Below, piece after piece: positions 11,076-21,599 of a DNA stretch of 64,000 nt. The notes beneath the pieces were generated by a model. That model ran no database searches, had not been told where the DNA came from, and saw only the letters and a program-made list of their open reading frames with translations. Source of the stretch: Periplaneta americana (lineage: Eukaryota > Arthropoda > Insecta > Blattodea > Blattidae); the NCBI RefSeq assembly GCF_040183065.1, contig NC_091121.1, forward strand, positions 66,748,787 to 66,812,786. The letters are read 5' to 3'. Position 1 is the first letter of the stretch. Every line of letters starts with the position of its first letter. A program made the position numbers and the translations under genes.

Positions 11076-12960
11076 CAGAGAGGATAGAGTGGAAATATTA
11101 GATCAGATAGAATAGATTGGATAGTATAGAATAGGATAGGTAGAATAGAATAGACAGGACAGCATGGGTAGACAGAATAAAAAAGATAGAATAGAATAGA
11201 TAGAAGAATAAAATTGGTACAATAGAGTAGATAGAATAGAATAGATATAGACTAGATAGAATAGAATAGAGAAAACAGAACAGATAGAAAAGATAGGCTA
11301 GATAGAATGGAACAGATAGATAGGATAAGATAGATAGGGTAGATAGAATAGCATGGAATATATAGAATAGAATAGATAGAATATATAGCTAGAATAGAAT
11401 AGATAGAGTAGATAGAATATAGTTAGAATACAATAGATAGAATAGAATAGATGGATAGAAAAGAATAGATAGAATACATAAAATAGAATATATAGATAGA
11501 ATGGAATAAATAGAATAGAAGAGCTAGATAGAATATGTAAATATAATAGGATAGATAGAAGAGAATAGATTGAATAGAATAAATACTATACAATAGATAG
11601 ATAGAATAGAATAGATAGAATAGAACAGTTAGATATATAGATAGAATATAATAGGATAAATAGGGTAGAATAGATAGAAAGGTATAGAGAGAATAGTATA
11701 GGATAGATAGAATAGATATAATAGAATAGAATACACAGAATAGAATTGATAGAATAGAGTAGAATAGAATAGACAATACAATAGAATATAATAGATAAAA
11801 TAGATAGAATAGATACAATAGAATAGATGGAATAGAATAACTAGATAAAATATAGATAGAATAGAACAGATGTAGTAGAAGAGATATATAGAATAGATGG
11901 ATAGAATAGAATCAAATAGGTAGATAGAATAGACTAGATAGAATAAAATAGAAATATAGAATAGATTAGAGTAGGATATAATAGAGTAGATAGAATAGCA
12001 TAGATATATATGATAGAATAGATAGAGAATAGATTGATAGATTGGAACAGATAGATAGAATAGTATACATAGATAGAATAGAAGTTAAAATAGATAGAAC
12101 AGATAGACAGAATAGATAGAATAGATAAATGGAATAGATAGGATAAGATAGATAGACAGGATAGACAGAATAGGATAAAATAGATAGAATAGTAGAATAG
12201 AATAGTTAGCTAGAATAGAATAGAGTAGAGTAGATAGAATAGGATAGATAGTATAGAATAGATAGCTAGAATACGATAGATAGGATAGAATAGATAGAAT
12301 AGAATAGATAGAATAGGATAGAGATTAGGTTAGATAGAATAGAACAGGATAGGTAGAATAGAATAGAACAGGATAGGTAGAATAGAATAGAAAAGGATAC
12401 ATAGACAGAATAGGATAGATAGAAAAGAATTGATAGAATAGAATAGACAGATTAAATAGAACACAATAGATAGAATAGAATAGATTGGATAGAATATAAC
12501 AGTTAGAATAGAGTAGATAGAGCAGAACAGATAGAATAGAATAGATAGTGTAGAATAGATAGAGAGAATAGATAGAACAGAATAGGATAGATAGGATAGA
12601 ATAGATGGAATAGGAAAGATAGAATGGAGTAGATAGAATTGTATAGGATAGATAGAATAGGGATAGAAAAAATAGATAGAAAAGAAAGCATAGAATAGAT
12701 GGAATAGAATAGATACATAGGATAGATAGTATAGGATAGATAGAATAGATAAAATAGAATAGAATACTAGGATATAATAAATGGAATGGGATAGATCGAA
12801 TAGGATAGAAAGAATACAATAGATAGAATAGAAAAGGATAGATAGAATAGGATAGAATAGATAGAATAGAATAGGCTAGATAGAATAGAATAGATAGCAT
12901 AAAATTGAATAGACAGAATAGAATAGTATAGAATAGAATATATAGTTAAAATAGATAGAT
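11076..12960 (-). repeat. Reverse-oriented AATAG/AGATAG satellite block
   Basis: Degenerate AGATAGAATAG satellite on the far side of the second palindrome centre. It shares landmark stretches with the 6.1-9.2 kb block (for example GATTGATAGATTGGAACAG at about 12033 and 8185). No genes are present. Confidence 0.95.
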
Positions 12961-14570
12961 AAATAGATAGATTAGATACTAGATAGGATAGATTCAGACG
13001 ATAGATTAGATAGGATAGATAGAATAGATGGGATAGATTGGATACGATGGGTTAAATAGGATAGATATATGTAATAGATAGGATAGATAAGACAGGATAC
13101 GATAGATGGATGGATAGAGATAAATGGGATAGGATAAATAGGATAGTTAGGATGGATAGGATGGCTGGATAGATAGGATTGGATAAATTAATTAGATAGA
13201 TGAAATAGATCGGATACGATGAGATAAACAGGATAGATATATAGATTAGATAGGATATATAGATGGGATTAGACAGATAGGATAGATTAGATATGATACG
13301 ATAGATAGACTGATAGACACACAGACAGACAGATAGATATAAAGGTAGGTAGATAGATAGATAGGATAGAATAATTAGGTTAGGTTAGATTGGTAGGATA
13401 GATAGATAAACCGATAAATAGATAGATAGATAGAAAGGATAGGTTAGATAGTATAGATAGGATAGATGGGATAGACTGACAGGATAGATTAGATAGGATG
13501 AATAGAATAGATAGGATAGATTAGATAAGATATTTAGATAGGATAGATTAGATAAACAGACAGATATATAGGTAGGTAGGTAATTAGGTACATAGATAGG
13601 ATAGAATAGGATAGAATAATTAGGGTAGGTTAGATAGATAGACCGATAGATAAAGATAGATAGAAAGGATAGATTTGGATAGATTAGATAGTATAGATAG
13701 GATAGAGGGGATAGATTAGATAGGATAGAATAGATGGGATAGAAAGGATAGGTTGGACACGATAGGATAGATTAGATAGGATATTTAGATAGGATTACAT
13801 AGATAGGATAGATTAGATACATAGATAGTATTGATTAGATAGATTGATGGGATAGATTGGATAGATTAGTGATTATAGATTGGAAAGTTTAGATAGAATA
13901 TAAATGGGATAGATTAGAAAGCATAGATTGGAGATATTAGATAGCTTAGATTGGAGATTAGATAGCTTAGATTGGATAGAATAGATAGATAGGATAGATT
14001 AGATGGATATATAGATAGGACAGATTGATTGGATAGGCTAGATTGACAGGATAGATTGCATAGATGAGATAGGATAGATACGATATATAGGAAAGGAAGG
14101 ATAGACAGGATGGGATAAATGGGAGATAGGATAAATAGGATAGATTAGATAGAATAAATTAGATAGGATATTTAGATAAGATTAGATACATAGGTTACAT
14201 AGATGGATACATAGAACAGATAGGAGTGATTAGATAGAATGATAAGATAGATTAGATAGAATAGAGGATAGTTGGGAAAGATTAGATAAATTAGACAGGA
14301 TAGATTGGATAGGATAGATTAGTTAGCTTAGATTGGATAGAATAGATAGATTAGATAGCTTTGATAGATAGGATATATAGATAGACAGAAAGGATAGATT
14401 GGATAGATTAGATAGTATAGCCAGGATAGATTAGATAGGATAGATTACATAGGATGCGATACATAGATAGATAGACTGATAGATAGAATAGGATAGATTA
14501 GGTTAGATTAGATAGAGATACACACACAGATAGATAGATTAGGTTGGCTTAGGTTAGATAGGATAGCCAT
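12961..14570 (-). repeat. GGATAGATTAGATA-type satellite with TTAGG units
   Basis: The array composition shifts here to GGATAG, ATTAGATA and GGATAGATT words, with short CAGA/CACA stretches. At 13375-13388 it reads TTAGGTTAGGTTAG, and TTAGGTTAGATTAG-like words recur near 14510-14550. TTAGG is the canonical insect telomere unit, but here it is interspersed and degenerate, so this is an interstitial derivative at most. Confidence 0.85.
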
Positions 14571-14757
14571 TGAATGTTGCAAATAAATTTCCATCACTTA
14601 TTTTTAATTTAAGCAGAGCTGTTCTCAAATTTTACACCTCCATTTGGTCAATTTTTAATCCGTTTTATAATCTTGACGAATTTTTTTTATTGTACAATCT
14701 CTTTATAATTGTTCCATTTTAATTGATTTTGTCTACACATTTTGTTTTTAGACATGT
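14571..14757 (+). pseudogene. 3' end fragment of the CR1/Jockey-like LINE
   Basis: This segment is homologous to 20790-20955, the last coding and 3' part of the LINE described below. Both read GCAAATAAATTTCC, then TTTTTAATTTAAGCAGAGCTG, then CTTGACGAATTTTTT. In translation it resembles the C-terminal tail of a LINE ORF2 (FNLSRA..., then FYNLDEFF). It forms the boundary between the GATA-type satellite and the TTTAATTTA array. It is a short, dead fragment. Confidence 0.75.
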
Positions 14758-15950
14758 AATTTAAACTACTAAACATTTTACTTAATTTAATTTGCTTTAT
14801 TTTATTTCATGTTAATTAATTTTATATTTAAACATTTCAATTTATTTTATTTTATTATATACTATTTTAACAAATTTTATATTTAATTACATTTGATTTT
14901 ATTTCAGCTAATTTTTTATTTACAGTTTATTTTAATTTAATTTTAATGTAATATACTTTAATTCTATTTATTTAATTTTAATTTAACTCAATTTAATTTA
15001 TTTTATTCTACTTCAATTAAATTAATTTACCTTTTTAATTTAATTTATATTACTTTTATTTCAAGTTAATTCAAATTACTTTTATTTATTTAAATAATTT
15101 TAATTAATTATATTTATATTCATTAATTTATTTTAATTATTTTTTATTTCATTTCATTAAATTTAATTCATTTTCTATTTTATTTATTTCACATTATTTA
15201 ATTGAATTTATTTAATTTTAATTTAATTTATTTTAAATAACGTAATTTATCTTATTTTCTTTAAGTATTTTTAATTTAATTTTATTTTATTCATTATATT
15301 TTAACTACTTTTATATTTACTGTATATATATTTTATTTCAGCCAATTTTTATTTACATTCATTTAATTTATTTTAACTAATTTTTATATAATTTAATTTC
15401 ATCCATTTATTTTATTATTGTTAATTTTATTTTAATTTAAATTATTTTATTTCACTTTATTTAACTGAATGTATTGCATTTCAATTTAATTTCATTTATT
15501 TTAGTTTAATTCATTTTATTTTAACTTCTATTTTAATTATTTTATTTTGATTTATTTTACCTTAATTAATTCAATTGTCTTTTATTTTATTTAATTGCTT
15601 TTATTTAACTTATTTTATTTTAGATCATTTTAATTTATTTTAATTTTCTTTAAATAATTTTAACCTGATTTCATTTTATTTAAGTTTAGCTAATTTATAT
15701 TTACATTCATTTAATTTATTTTAACTAATTTTTACCTAATTTCATTTCATTCCAATTATTTTATTATAATTAATTTTAATTTAATGTAGTTTATTTTAAT
15801 TAATTATAATTTAATTGAATTATTTAATTTCATTTTAATTAATTTTACTTATTTGGTTTTTTAAATTTTATTCAATTAATTTTATTTCACTGTAATTAAT
15901 TTAAATTCAATTTATTTCATTTCAACTAATTTTAGTAATTTCTTTAATTT
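14758..15950. repeat. TTTTAATTTAATT-type AT array, part 1
   Basis: Almost pure A/T sequence made of TTTAATTTA, TTTTATTT and AATTAATTT words, with very little G. A longer unit repeats: TTTACATTCATTTAATTTAT occurs at 15352 and again at 15700, 348 bp apart, with related flanks. No coding potential is seen. Confidence 0.85.
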
Positions 15951-15952
15951 GG

Positions 15953-16300
15953 GACTCCACTTGCGTTGACACTCTAGCTCCATCTCACTTACCGAATACC
16001 TCCAGACACGCAGCATCTGCTGCTGAATTAGCCGTGAAGAAGAAAGTCAATAAATATGCTCATCTTTTAGACAATTATATCTTTGTCCCATTTGCAGTGA
16101 AGACCTTCGGTCCTTGAAGTCACGACGCTAAAGTTTTGGTATCTCAAATCGGCCAAATTTTGATCTCCATTACTGGTGATCGCTGTGGCACTCCTCATTT
16201 GCGTCAACGCTTAAGTATTGCTATTCAACGCGGAAATGCAATGAGCGTTTTGGGTACTCTTCCAGAGTCTAGCCCTTTGGACGAACTTTTTCTCCTGTAA
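15953..16300 (+). pseudogene. LINE-like pol C-terminal fragment with one stop
   Basis: An uninterrupted frame of 116 codons broken only by TGA at 16115-16117 (after ...KTFGP), ending in TAA at 16298-16300. The predicted protein contains KYAHLLDNYIFVPFAV, then LRQRLSIAIQRGNAMSVLG. From memory this matches the C-terminal tail found in a family of LINE/retroelement polyproteins. The stop sits where that family usually has Trp (TGG to TGA). It is inserted in, and flanked on both sides by, the TTTAATTTA array. It is GC-richer than its surroundings. Exact clade not assigned. Confidence 0.65.
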
Positions 16301-16556
16301 ATTTTTTTATCTCTATGCAAATGTTTATATTTAGTTTTTATATATTTTAGTATAATTTATTTTAATTTAATTCATTTTAACTAATACTAATTTAATTTAC
16401 TTTATTTAAACTAATTTTGATTTAATTTATTTTACTTATTTTAACTAATTTTAATTTAATTTGTCATATTATTGCAATTTATTGTAATTTAATTTATAAG
16501 ATTTTATTGCACTTTAATTAAATTTATTAATTTATTTAATTTTATTTTAATTAATT
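16301..16556. repeat. TTTTAATTTAATT-type AT array, part 2
   Basis: The AT array resumes after the LINE fragment with the same words (TTTTAATTTAATTTATTTTA) and ends where the hAT-like coding remnant begins. Confidence 0.85.
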
Positions 16557-16905
16557 TAATTTATTTTCTTTAACATGATTTTGTTGTAAGAATATTGAGG
16601 CTTGATTGGCAAGCATAAGAATATCAGAAAATAGTTGTAGCACAAAGATCACCTTACTTACGAAATGTTTCAACAAACCTTTTGCTTCTGCTGCCTCTTT
16701 CTTGTTAGCTGATTCCGAAAAATATTCACGTGCTGCTTTAACTGAAGCAAAGCGTTTCTGAAAATACATCACTCCTCTATATTTACACACCCATTGCATG
16801 TCACTTTCGAGAGGTATTTCAAAATATTTCTCCTGGATAAAGATCACTCTGTATTTGAACAAACTTTGGTGTCTCACAGTAGAAACAGACTGAAAAGCAT
16901 AAATA
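16551..16905 (-). pseudogene. hAT-like (ZNF862/KIAA1586-type) transposase fragment
   Basis: A 108-codon minus-strand frame with coding-like composition. It has the pattern of the central region of hAT-type transposases related to ZNF862: a Trp-containing block (DMQWVCKYRGVMYF), then AAEAKGLLKHFVSKVIFVLQ, then SDILMLANQASIFLQ. No BED finger, catalytic triad or terminal inverted repeats are seen here. The frame runs straight into the AT array at its 3' end, so the element is truncated. Similarity is by eye and moderate. Confidence 0.5.
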
Positions 16906-16959
16906 GCTTCCAGTAAACCAAAAGTGTCTAAATATTCAGTGCTTAAGAAATAAAATAGA

Positions 16960-17287
16960 CCTTTTAAATGCTACGCTATTAATGAAACAATTTAATGTTG
17001 TATGTTTGTGCGAACACTGGCTTTGTTCAGATGAAGTGGAATTATATACTCCTGATAACTTCATATTGGGAAACTATTACATGAGAGTTCCTCATAAAAA
17101 TGGTGGTACAATCATATTTGTATGGAAATTTCTCAAATTAAAGAAACTTAATTTATCAGATTTTAGTGACAAATTAAACATTGAGACTACCGGTGTCATT
17201 ATTGAATCATTTAAAATTATAATCGTCACTATTACATATGCTGTATCACCTTCTGAAGATATTATTATGTTCTTAAACACTTCAGAG
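16960..17287 (+). pseudogene. LINE-A, part 1: endonuclease N-terminal region
   Basis: The frame from 16982 encodes an apurinic-like endonuclease start typical of CR1/Jockey-group LINEs: VVCLCEHWL (with the catalytic Glu), NGGTIIFV, then a segment ending IITVTYAVSP. The reading frame is cut at 17287 by a hAT element whose duplicated target site is CTTCAGAG. The LINE resumes at 18694. The true 5' end of the LINE is not visible; it appears truncated near 16960. Confidence 0.7.
17280..17287. repeat. hAT target-site duplication, left (CTTCAGAG)
   Basis: Eight bases before the hAT terminus. They match CTTTAGAG at 18694-18701 with one difference, and they fit the nTnnnnAn preference of hAT transposases. 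Confidence 0.7.
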
Positions 17288-17303
17288 CACCGTTTCTCAA
17301 ACT
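17288..17303 (+). repeat. hAT terminal inverted repeat, left
   Basis: CACCGTTTCTCAAACT. The right end read in reverse complement is CAGCGTTTCTCAAACT, which differs at one position. Confidence 0.8.
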
Positions 17304-18230
17304 ATGGTCCGCGGACCACCTGTGGTCCTCGAGGTCTGCCCTTGTGGTCCTTCTAAAAAGACAGAAGAAAAAATGAAATTCAAACGAATTGTGTATCACA
17401 CTATAGCTGAAAATCTCAGAGTTTGGAAGTGGCACTTGGCTATCTCCTCTCACTTTTTCTCTCAGTACTGACATTTTATGAAATTTATTACCCTACTCGT
17501 CTACCGAATTCCCACTCCACTCTCAGCAACAAAAGAGGGATTTAAAGCACTATGAACGTGGTGTTTCTTGCCATCTTTTCCCTGCACATCCCGCGTATGT
17601 AACCCAGCCAGGGACCACCCGAATTCATAACAGAGGACCAAAATACCGAATCTTTTCATGTATTTATGACTTTCTGAATAGTTTTGCCGACACCCAGTCT
17701 GCACACTGAAATGGTTACTTACTGTACATCGTACACCAATAATTGAATGTGCCAAATTGCATATTTACTTGTTGAAAATCGGGCATGTTTCTGCATTAAT
17801 TCTTTTTATTTCTGTTTTTCCAGATGACGATATAAGAAATTTTAGACTCCGCCTATTTTAAAATCCGCGCGAATCAGATCCAAAAATTCAAATTACAAAA
17901 CTTTTTTAATTATATTTTTTGTGGCCAATCACAAGTAACTTAAAACAAATTCTGTGCATTGTTGATTCGTCACTTGCCTTTTAACAGTTATTTGTTTGAA
18001 ATCCTTTTTATGTGGTACATGCTAGTAGTTGTCTATTTTTCTGTTAAATAGTGCACATTATACATAATGGAAAACTGGCTTTGATCCGGATCTTTGAAAG
18101 GAAAGGAACGTGATTATATGCTTCATTTAAGCAGTTCTAATAGTTCAGAAGCTGTGTGTGAATATATTAATATAAGTGATTCTAGTGCCATTAAAGAAAT
18201 ATCTAGTCCTGTTCAAAGAAAAAATACTTT

Positions 18231-18419
18231 CGTAAATATTACAAGAGTTATTTGAAACTTGGATTTACTTGGTGTGGCAATGAGAGTGAACCAAAACCTC
18301 GGTGGGTTGTTTGTTATGAAGTGCTTTCAAACGAGTGTATGAAACCCGCGAAATTGAAACGGCACTTAGAGACGAAACATGCAAATGTAAAAAGTAAACC
18401 TTTAGAATTAATAATGTGA
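18231..18419 (+). pseudogene. BED zinc-finger N-terminus of a ZBED5-like hAT transposase
   Basis: A 62-codon open frame (RKYYKSYLKLGFTW, VVCYEVLSN, MKPAKLKRHLETKH) that matches the BED-type zinc finger of the ZBED5/SCAND3-like hAT group. The His pair HLETKH and one Cys are kept. The first Cys of the CxxC pair appears to be replaced by Trp (RWVVC), so the finger would not bind zinc normally. Upstream frames are shifted. It ends at TGA 18417-18419; the sequence AAT/GTGAGT there also looks like a splice donor. No downstream transposase exons remain in the element. Confidence 0.7.
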
Positions 18420-18677
18420 GTACCAACATTTATTTATTTTGTTAATTAATAAGTTAAAGATTATTCAAACTCTAACAGCCTTGAATTATTAAAAAAACGA
18501 AAATAAATTTTCTTCTATTAACATTAACTTAATTAATAAATCTATAATATTAACTTAATTAGTTAATACTAATATAAAATTAATTACAAAAATGATAAAT
18601 TTGCTTTCAAAGGGAACAATATTAAGGTGGTCCGAGGAACTGTTCTGACTTAAAAAGGTGGTCCCCCACTTCAAAAA

Positions 18678-18693
18678 AGTTTGAGAAACGCTG
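18678..18693 (-). repeat. hAT terminal inverted repeat, right
   Basis: AGTTTGAGAAACGCTG, the inverted partner of 17288-17303. It is followed directly by the duplicated target CTTTAGAG (18694-18701). Confidence 0.8.
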
Positions 18694-19078
18694 CTTTAGA
18701 GCAATTATTAACTTATCTTTTAAATACATTTTCAAATGTTAATTTTTGGTGAATTTAAACATTGATTGTCTCTTGAATTTGGGTAACAGTTTTAAACTTG
18801 TTAATATTTTTAAGTCTAATGGTTGTTTTCAAACAATTTTTGAACAGAGTAGAGGCGATGCTTGTCTTGACAATATGTTTACAAGTTTAGATAACACTCT
18901 ATATAATGTGTATGTTTAGGATCTAGATTATTCCGATCACACGGCTATTGTATGTTAATCCACAAAGCAATTATATTAGTCATGAGACAAGACATTTTAA
19001 AATTAGTAATATTCATGATTTTAAACATTTGTTGATTAACATTAATTGGGAGCAGCTACTGCCTAGTATACTTGCTTA
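18694..19078 (+). pseudogene. LINE-A, part 2: endonuclease C-terminal region
   Basis: The continuation of the LINE after the hAT insert. It contains, in one frame, FKSNGCFQTIFEQSRGDACL and DNMFTSLDNTLYNV, then a stop, then DLDYSDHTAI. The last carries the SDH motif of AP-type LINE endonucleases (18932-18940). Several stops and frameshifts show it is dead. It is interrupted at about 19079 by an antisense RTE fragment. Confidence 0.65.
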
Positions 19079-20042
19079 CTGGCTTTTAAGGAACCTGGAG
19101 GTTCATTGCTGCCCTCACATAAGCCCTCCATTGCTCCCTATCCTGAGCAAGATTAATCCAGTCTCTATCATCATATCCCGCCTCCCTCAAATCCATTTTA
19201 ATATTATCTTCCCACCTACGTCTCGGCCTCCCCAAAGGTCTTTTTCCCTCCGGCCTCCCAACTAACACTCTATATGCATTTCTGGATTCGCCCATATGTG
19301 CTACATGTCCTGCCCATCTCAAACGTCTGGATTTTATGTTCCTAATTATGTCAGGTGAAGAATACAATGCGTGCAACTCTGCATTGTGTAACTTTCTCCA
19401 TTCTCCTGTAACTTCATCCCTTTAAGCCCCAAATATTTTCCTAAGAACCTTATTCTCAAACACCCTTAATCTCTGTTCCTCTCTCAAAGTGAGAGTCCAA
19501 GTTTCACAACCATACAGAACAACCGGTAATATAACTGTTTTATAAATTCTAACTTTCAGATTTTTTGACAGAAGACTAGATGACAAAAGCTTCTCAACTG
19601 AATAATAACACGCATTTCCCATATTTATTCTGCGTTTAATTTCTTCCAGAGTGTCATTTATATTTGTTACTGTTGCTCCAAGGTATTTGAATTTTTCCAC
19701 CTCTTTGAAAGATAAATCTCCAATTTTTATAGTTCCATTTTTATATTCTGGTCACGAGACATAATCATATACTTGGTCTTTTCGGGATTTACTTCCAACC
19801 CTATCACTTTACTTGCTTCAACTAGAATTTCCGCGTTTTCCCTAATCGTTTGTGGATATTCTCCTAGCATATTCACGTCATCCGCATAGACAAGAAGCTG
19901 ATGTAACCCATTCAACTCCAAACCCTGTCTATTATCCTGAACTTTCCTAATGGCATATTCTAGAGCGAAGTTAAAAAGTAAAGGTGATAGTGCATCTCCC
20001 TGCTTTAGCCCACAGTGAATTCGATTTTTAGATGGAATGAAG
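19079..20042 (-). pseudogene. RTE-like LINE, 5'-truncated, inserted antisense in LINE-A
   Basis: Read on the minus strand the order is: [20 protein letters not shown] (about 20007-19948), [10 protein letters not shown] (RT catalytic YADD, within 19727-19921), KFKYLGATVTN and LYGCETWTL (19422-19700), then RRLRWAGHVAHMGESRNAYR and GRPRRRWEDNIKMDL (19086-19376), ending AAMNLQVP. This order is the RT palm, thumb and C-terminal tail of RTE-type LINEs. Frameshifts separate the three open segments. The 3' end (AAAAGCCAGTAAGCAAG) is the same as in the copy at 22121-22448. The upstream half of the element is missing, and the exact 5' boundary near 20042 is estimated. Confidence 0.75.
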
Positions 20043-20955
20043 TTACAAGTGATGAAATATTATTTGTGTTAACAAAATGAAGAGTTCTAAAACAAAAGAT
20101 GTTTATGGTATTTCAAATAATTTTCTTAATTTTCCTATATATACATTGACTATACATATTAATGATTCACTAAATATATTGGTATTTTTCCTGAATTCTT
20201 CAACGTTTCAAGAGTGACACCTTTTCCAAAAAAGGCCATAAAGATGGCGCCAGTAATTTTAGACCAATTTTTAATGTTCCTGTTTTTGCTAAACTCCTTG
20301 AACAGATAATTTTATTAAGAAACAACGTGTATTTTATTTAGAAACTAACAAGTTGATATATCACCAGCAATATGGTTTTAGGTCTAAACATAATACCATA
20401 GGTCCAGTTAGTTGTCTTGTAAAGCAAGTAATGGAGACTTTTGAAAAAAATGTTTATTTTTATGCAATCTTTTGTGACTTAAGCAAGGACTTCGATTGTG
20501 TTGATCATAGTACTCTATTGACTAAATTAAGTTATTTGGGCATTACAGGAAGTGAGTTGCAGATTTTTTAAATTTTACTTATCAGATCGTAAACGAAGTA
20601 TTTAGTTTAATGGTAAAAAATAAACTTACATGTGTTAAGAGTTAATTTTGTATTTTAAGGACAATCTTTTAACATTAACATTAAAAAGTGATATTCATTC
20701 CTATGACAAAGACAAAGAAATGATTTTAATATCATAACTTGTAGACTTGCTGAATCACAAAATAATTTTTGTAAAATGTCATTAAAATTTGCAAATAAAT
20801 TTCCGTAACATATTTTTAATTTAAGCAGAGCTGCTCTCAAATCACGCACTTCTAGTTGGTTAATGTTAAATCCTTTTTATAACCTTGACGAATTTTTTGA
20901 TTGTACAAACTCTTTGTAATTGGCTTATCTGACCTTATCTACACATATTGTTCTT
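20043..20955 (+). pseudogene. LINE-A, part 3: RT fragment and C-terminal tail with internal deletion
   Basis: After the RTE insertion the LINE resumes with MKSSKTKDVYGISNNFLNF and VTPFPKKGHKDGASNFRPI (RT fingers, about 20077-20270). Then follow YHQQYGFRSKHNT and the motif A segment FCDLSKDFDCVDH (20353-20571). Just beyond YLSDRKRS the palm motif with YADD is absent, and the sequence jumps to the C-terminal tail (SDIHSYD..., FNLSRA-like, then YNLDEFF-like, 20680-20925). About 1 kb of ORF2 is therefore deleted. The tail is shared with 14571-14757. Many stops; inactive. Confidence 0.7.
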
Positions 20956-21335
20956 ATGGCTGGTTTCATCAAGCTTCAGTAAATGAATACAAATGAAACA
21001 TTAACTAGTGAACATTAAAATATTTAATGATTCACTAAAAAGCAAGCTGTTCACAAACCAAATTTTCTTAACATTTAATGAACAGTACGTGATGGCTCAT
21101 TACGGATAAACGTGATCAATGAATTTTTCATAACTATAATGGAACATCTTTCTAGGAAACCACGGTCTACCATATCACAAATCGTGTACAGTCTTAGAAA
21201 AAGTTTTGTTGTGTCTCTTGATAGTGGAAATGTTGAAATTCTGACCATGATTTACACGAGTACATTTATATGTGTGCTGTCTCCATAGACTTCAAACTGA
21301 GCAGGTATAAGCATCTCGTCGCACTATTGACTTTT
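20956..21335. other. Non-coding, AT-rich; nothing assigned
   Basis: Between the end of LINE-A and a tRNA-like sequence. No open frame, microsatellite or recognisable repeat terminus was identified. Confidence 0.5.
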
Positions 21336-21339
21336 GACT

Positions 21340-21415
21340 CTGGTGGAGCAGTGAGTAGCATGCTGGCTTGTGAACTCCTGGACCCACGTTCGATTCCCAA
21401 ACAGATCAACTTTTT
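21340..21415 (+). repeat. tRNA-like sequence (SINE head or tRNA pseudogene)
   Basis: TGGTGGAGCAGTGAGTAGC resembles a Pol III A-box region, and CACGTTCGATTCCCA about 40 bases on is a good B-box. The acceptor stem does not close convincingly, so a tRNA-derived SINE head is more likely than a functional tRNA. Confidence 0.5.
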
Positions 21416-21599
21416 TTATTAACGTAACTAATTTTTATACATGTTATCTCCCTTCATTTTTTTTATAGTTGAACGTATTATTTCCCAACTCTGGCTCGAT
21501 TAGGAGAATAAAAAAACTCTTGGGAGATCAATTTTCTTCCCGAAATAAAACAAAGATACACAAACAAATTAAAGAAAAAAAAATACACATGTGAATCTA

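Larger units (their letters stand above)
17288..18693 (+). mobile_element. Defective hAT element (1406 bp) inside LINE-A
   Basis: The termini CACCGTTTCTCAAACT (17288-17303) and AGTTTGAGAAACGCTG (18678-18693) are inverted repeats with one mismatch in 16 bp. They are bordered by an 8-bp target duplication. Next to the ends are further inverted GGTCCGCGGACCACC and GGTGGTCC motifs. The interior keeps only an N-terminal BED-finger coding piece and lacks the catalytic transposase, so it is a non-autonomous deletion derivative. The element splits a LINE endonuclease frame exactly at the duplication, which makes the boundaries secure. Confidence 0.85.

Noticed and set aside
1..14570. CRISPR-like array interpretation of the tandem repeats
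   Set aside because: There are no constant repeats with unique spacers and no cas genes; the sequence is degenerate eukaryotic satellite.
21340..21415. Functional tRNA gene
   Set aside because: A- and B-box-like words are present but a closed acceptor stem and anticodon arm are not convincing.
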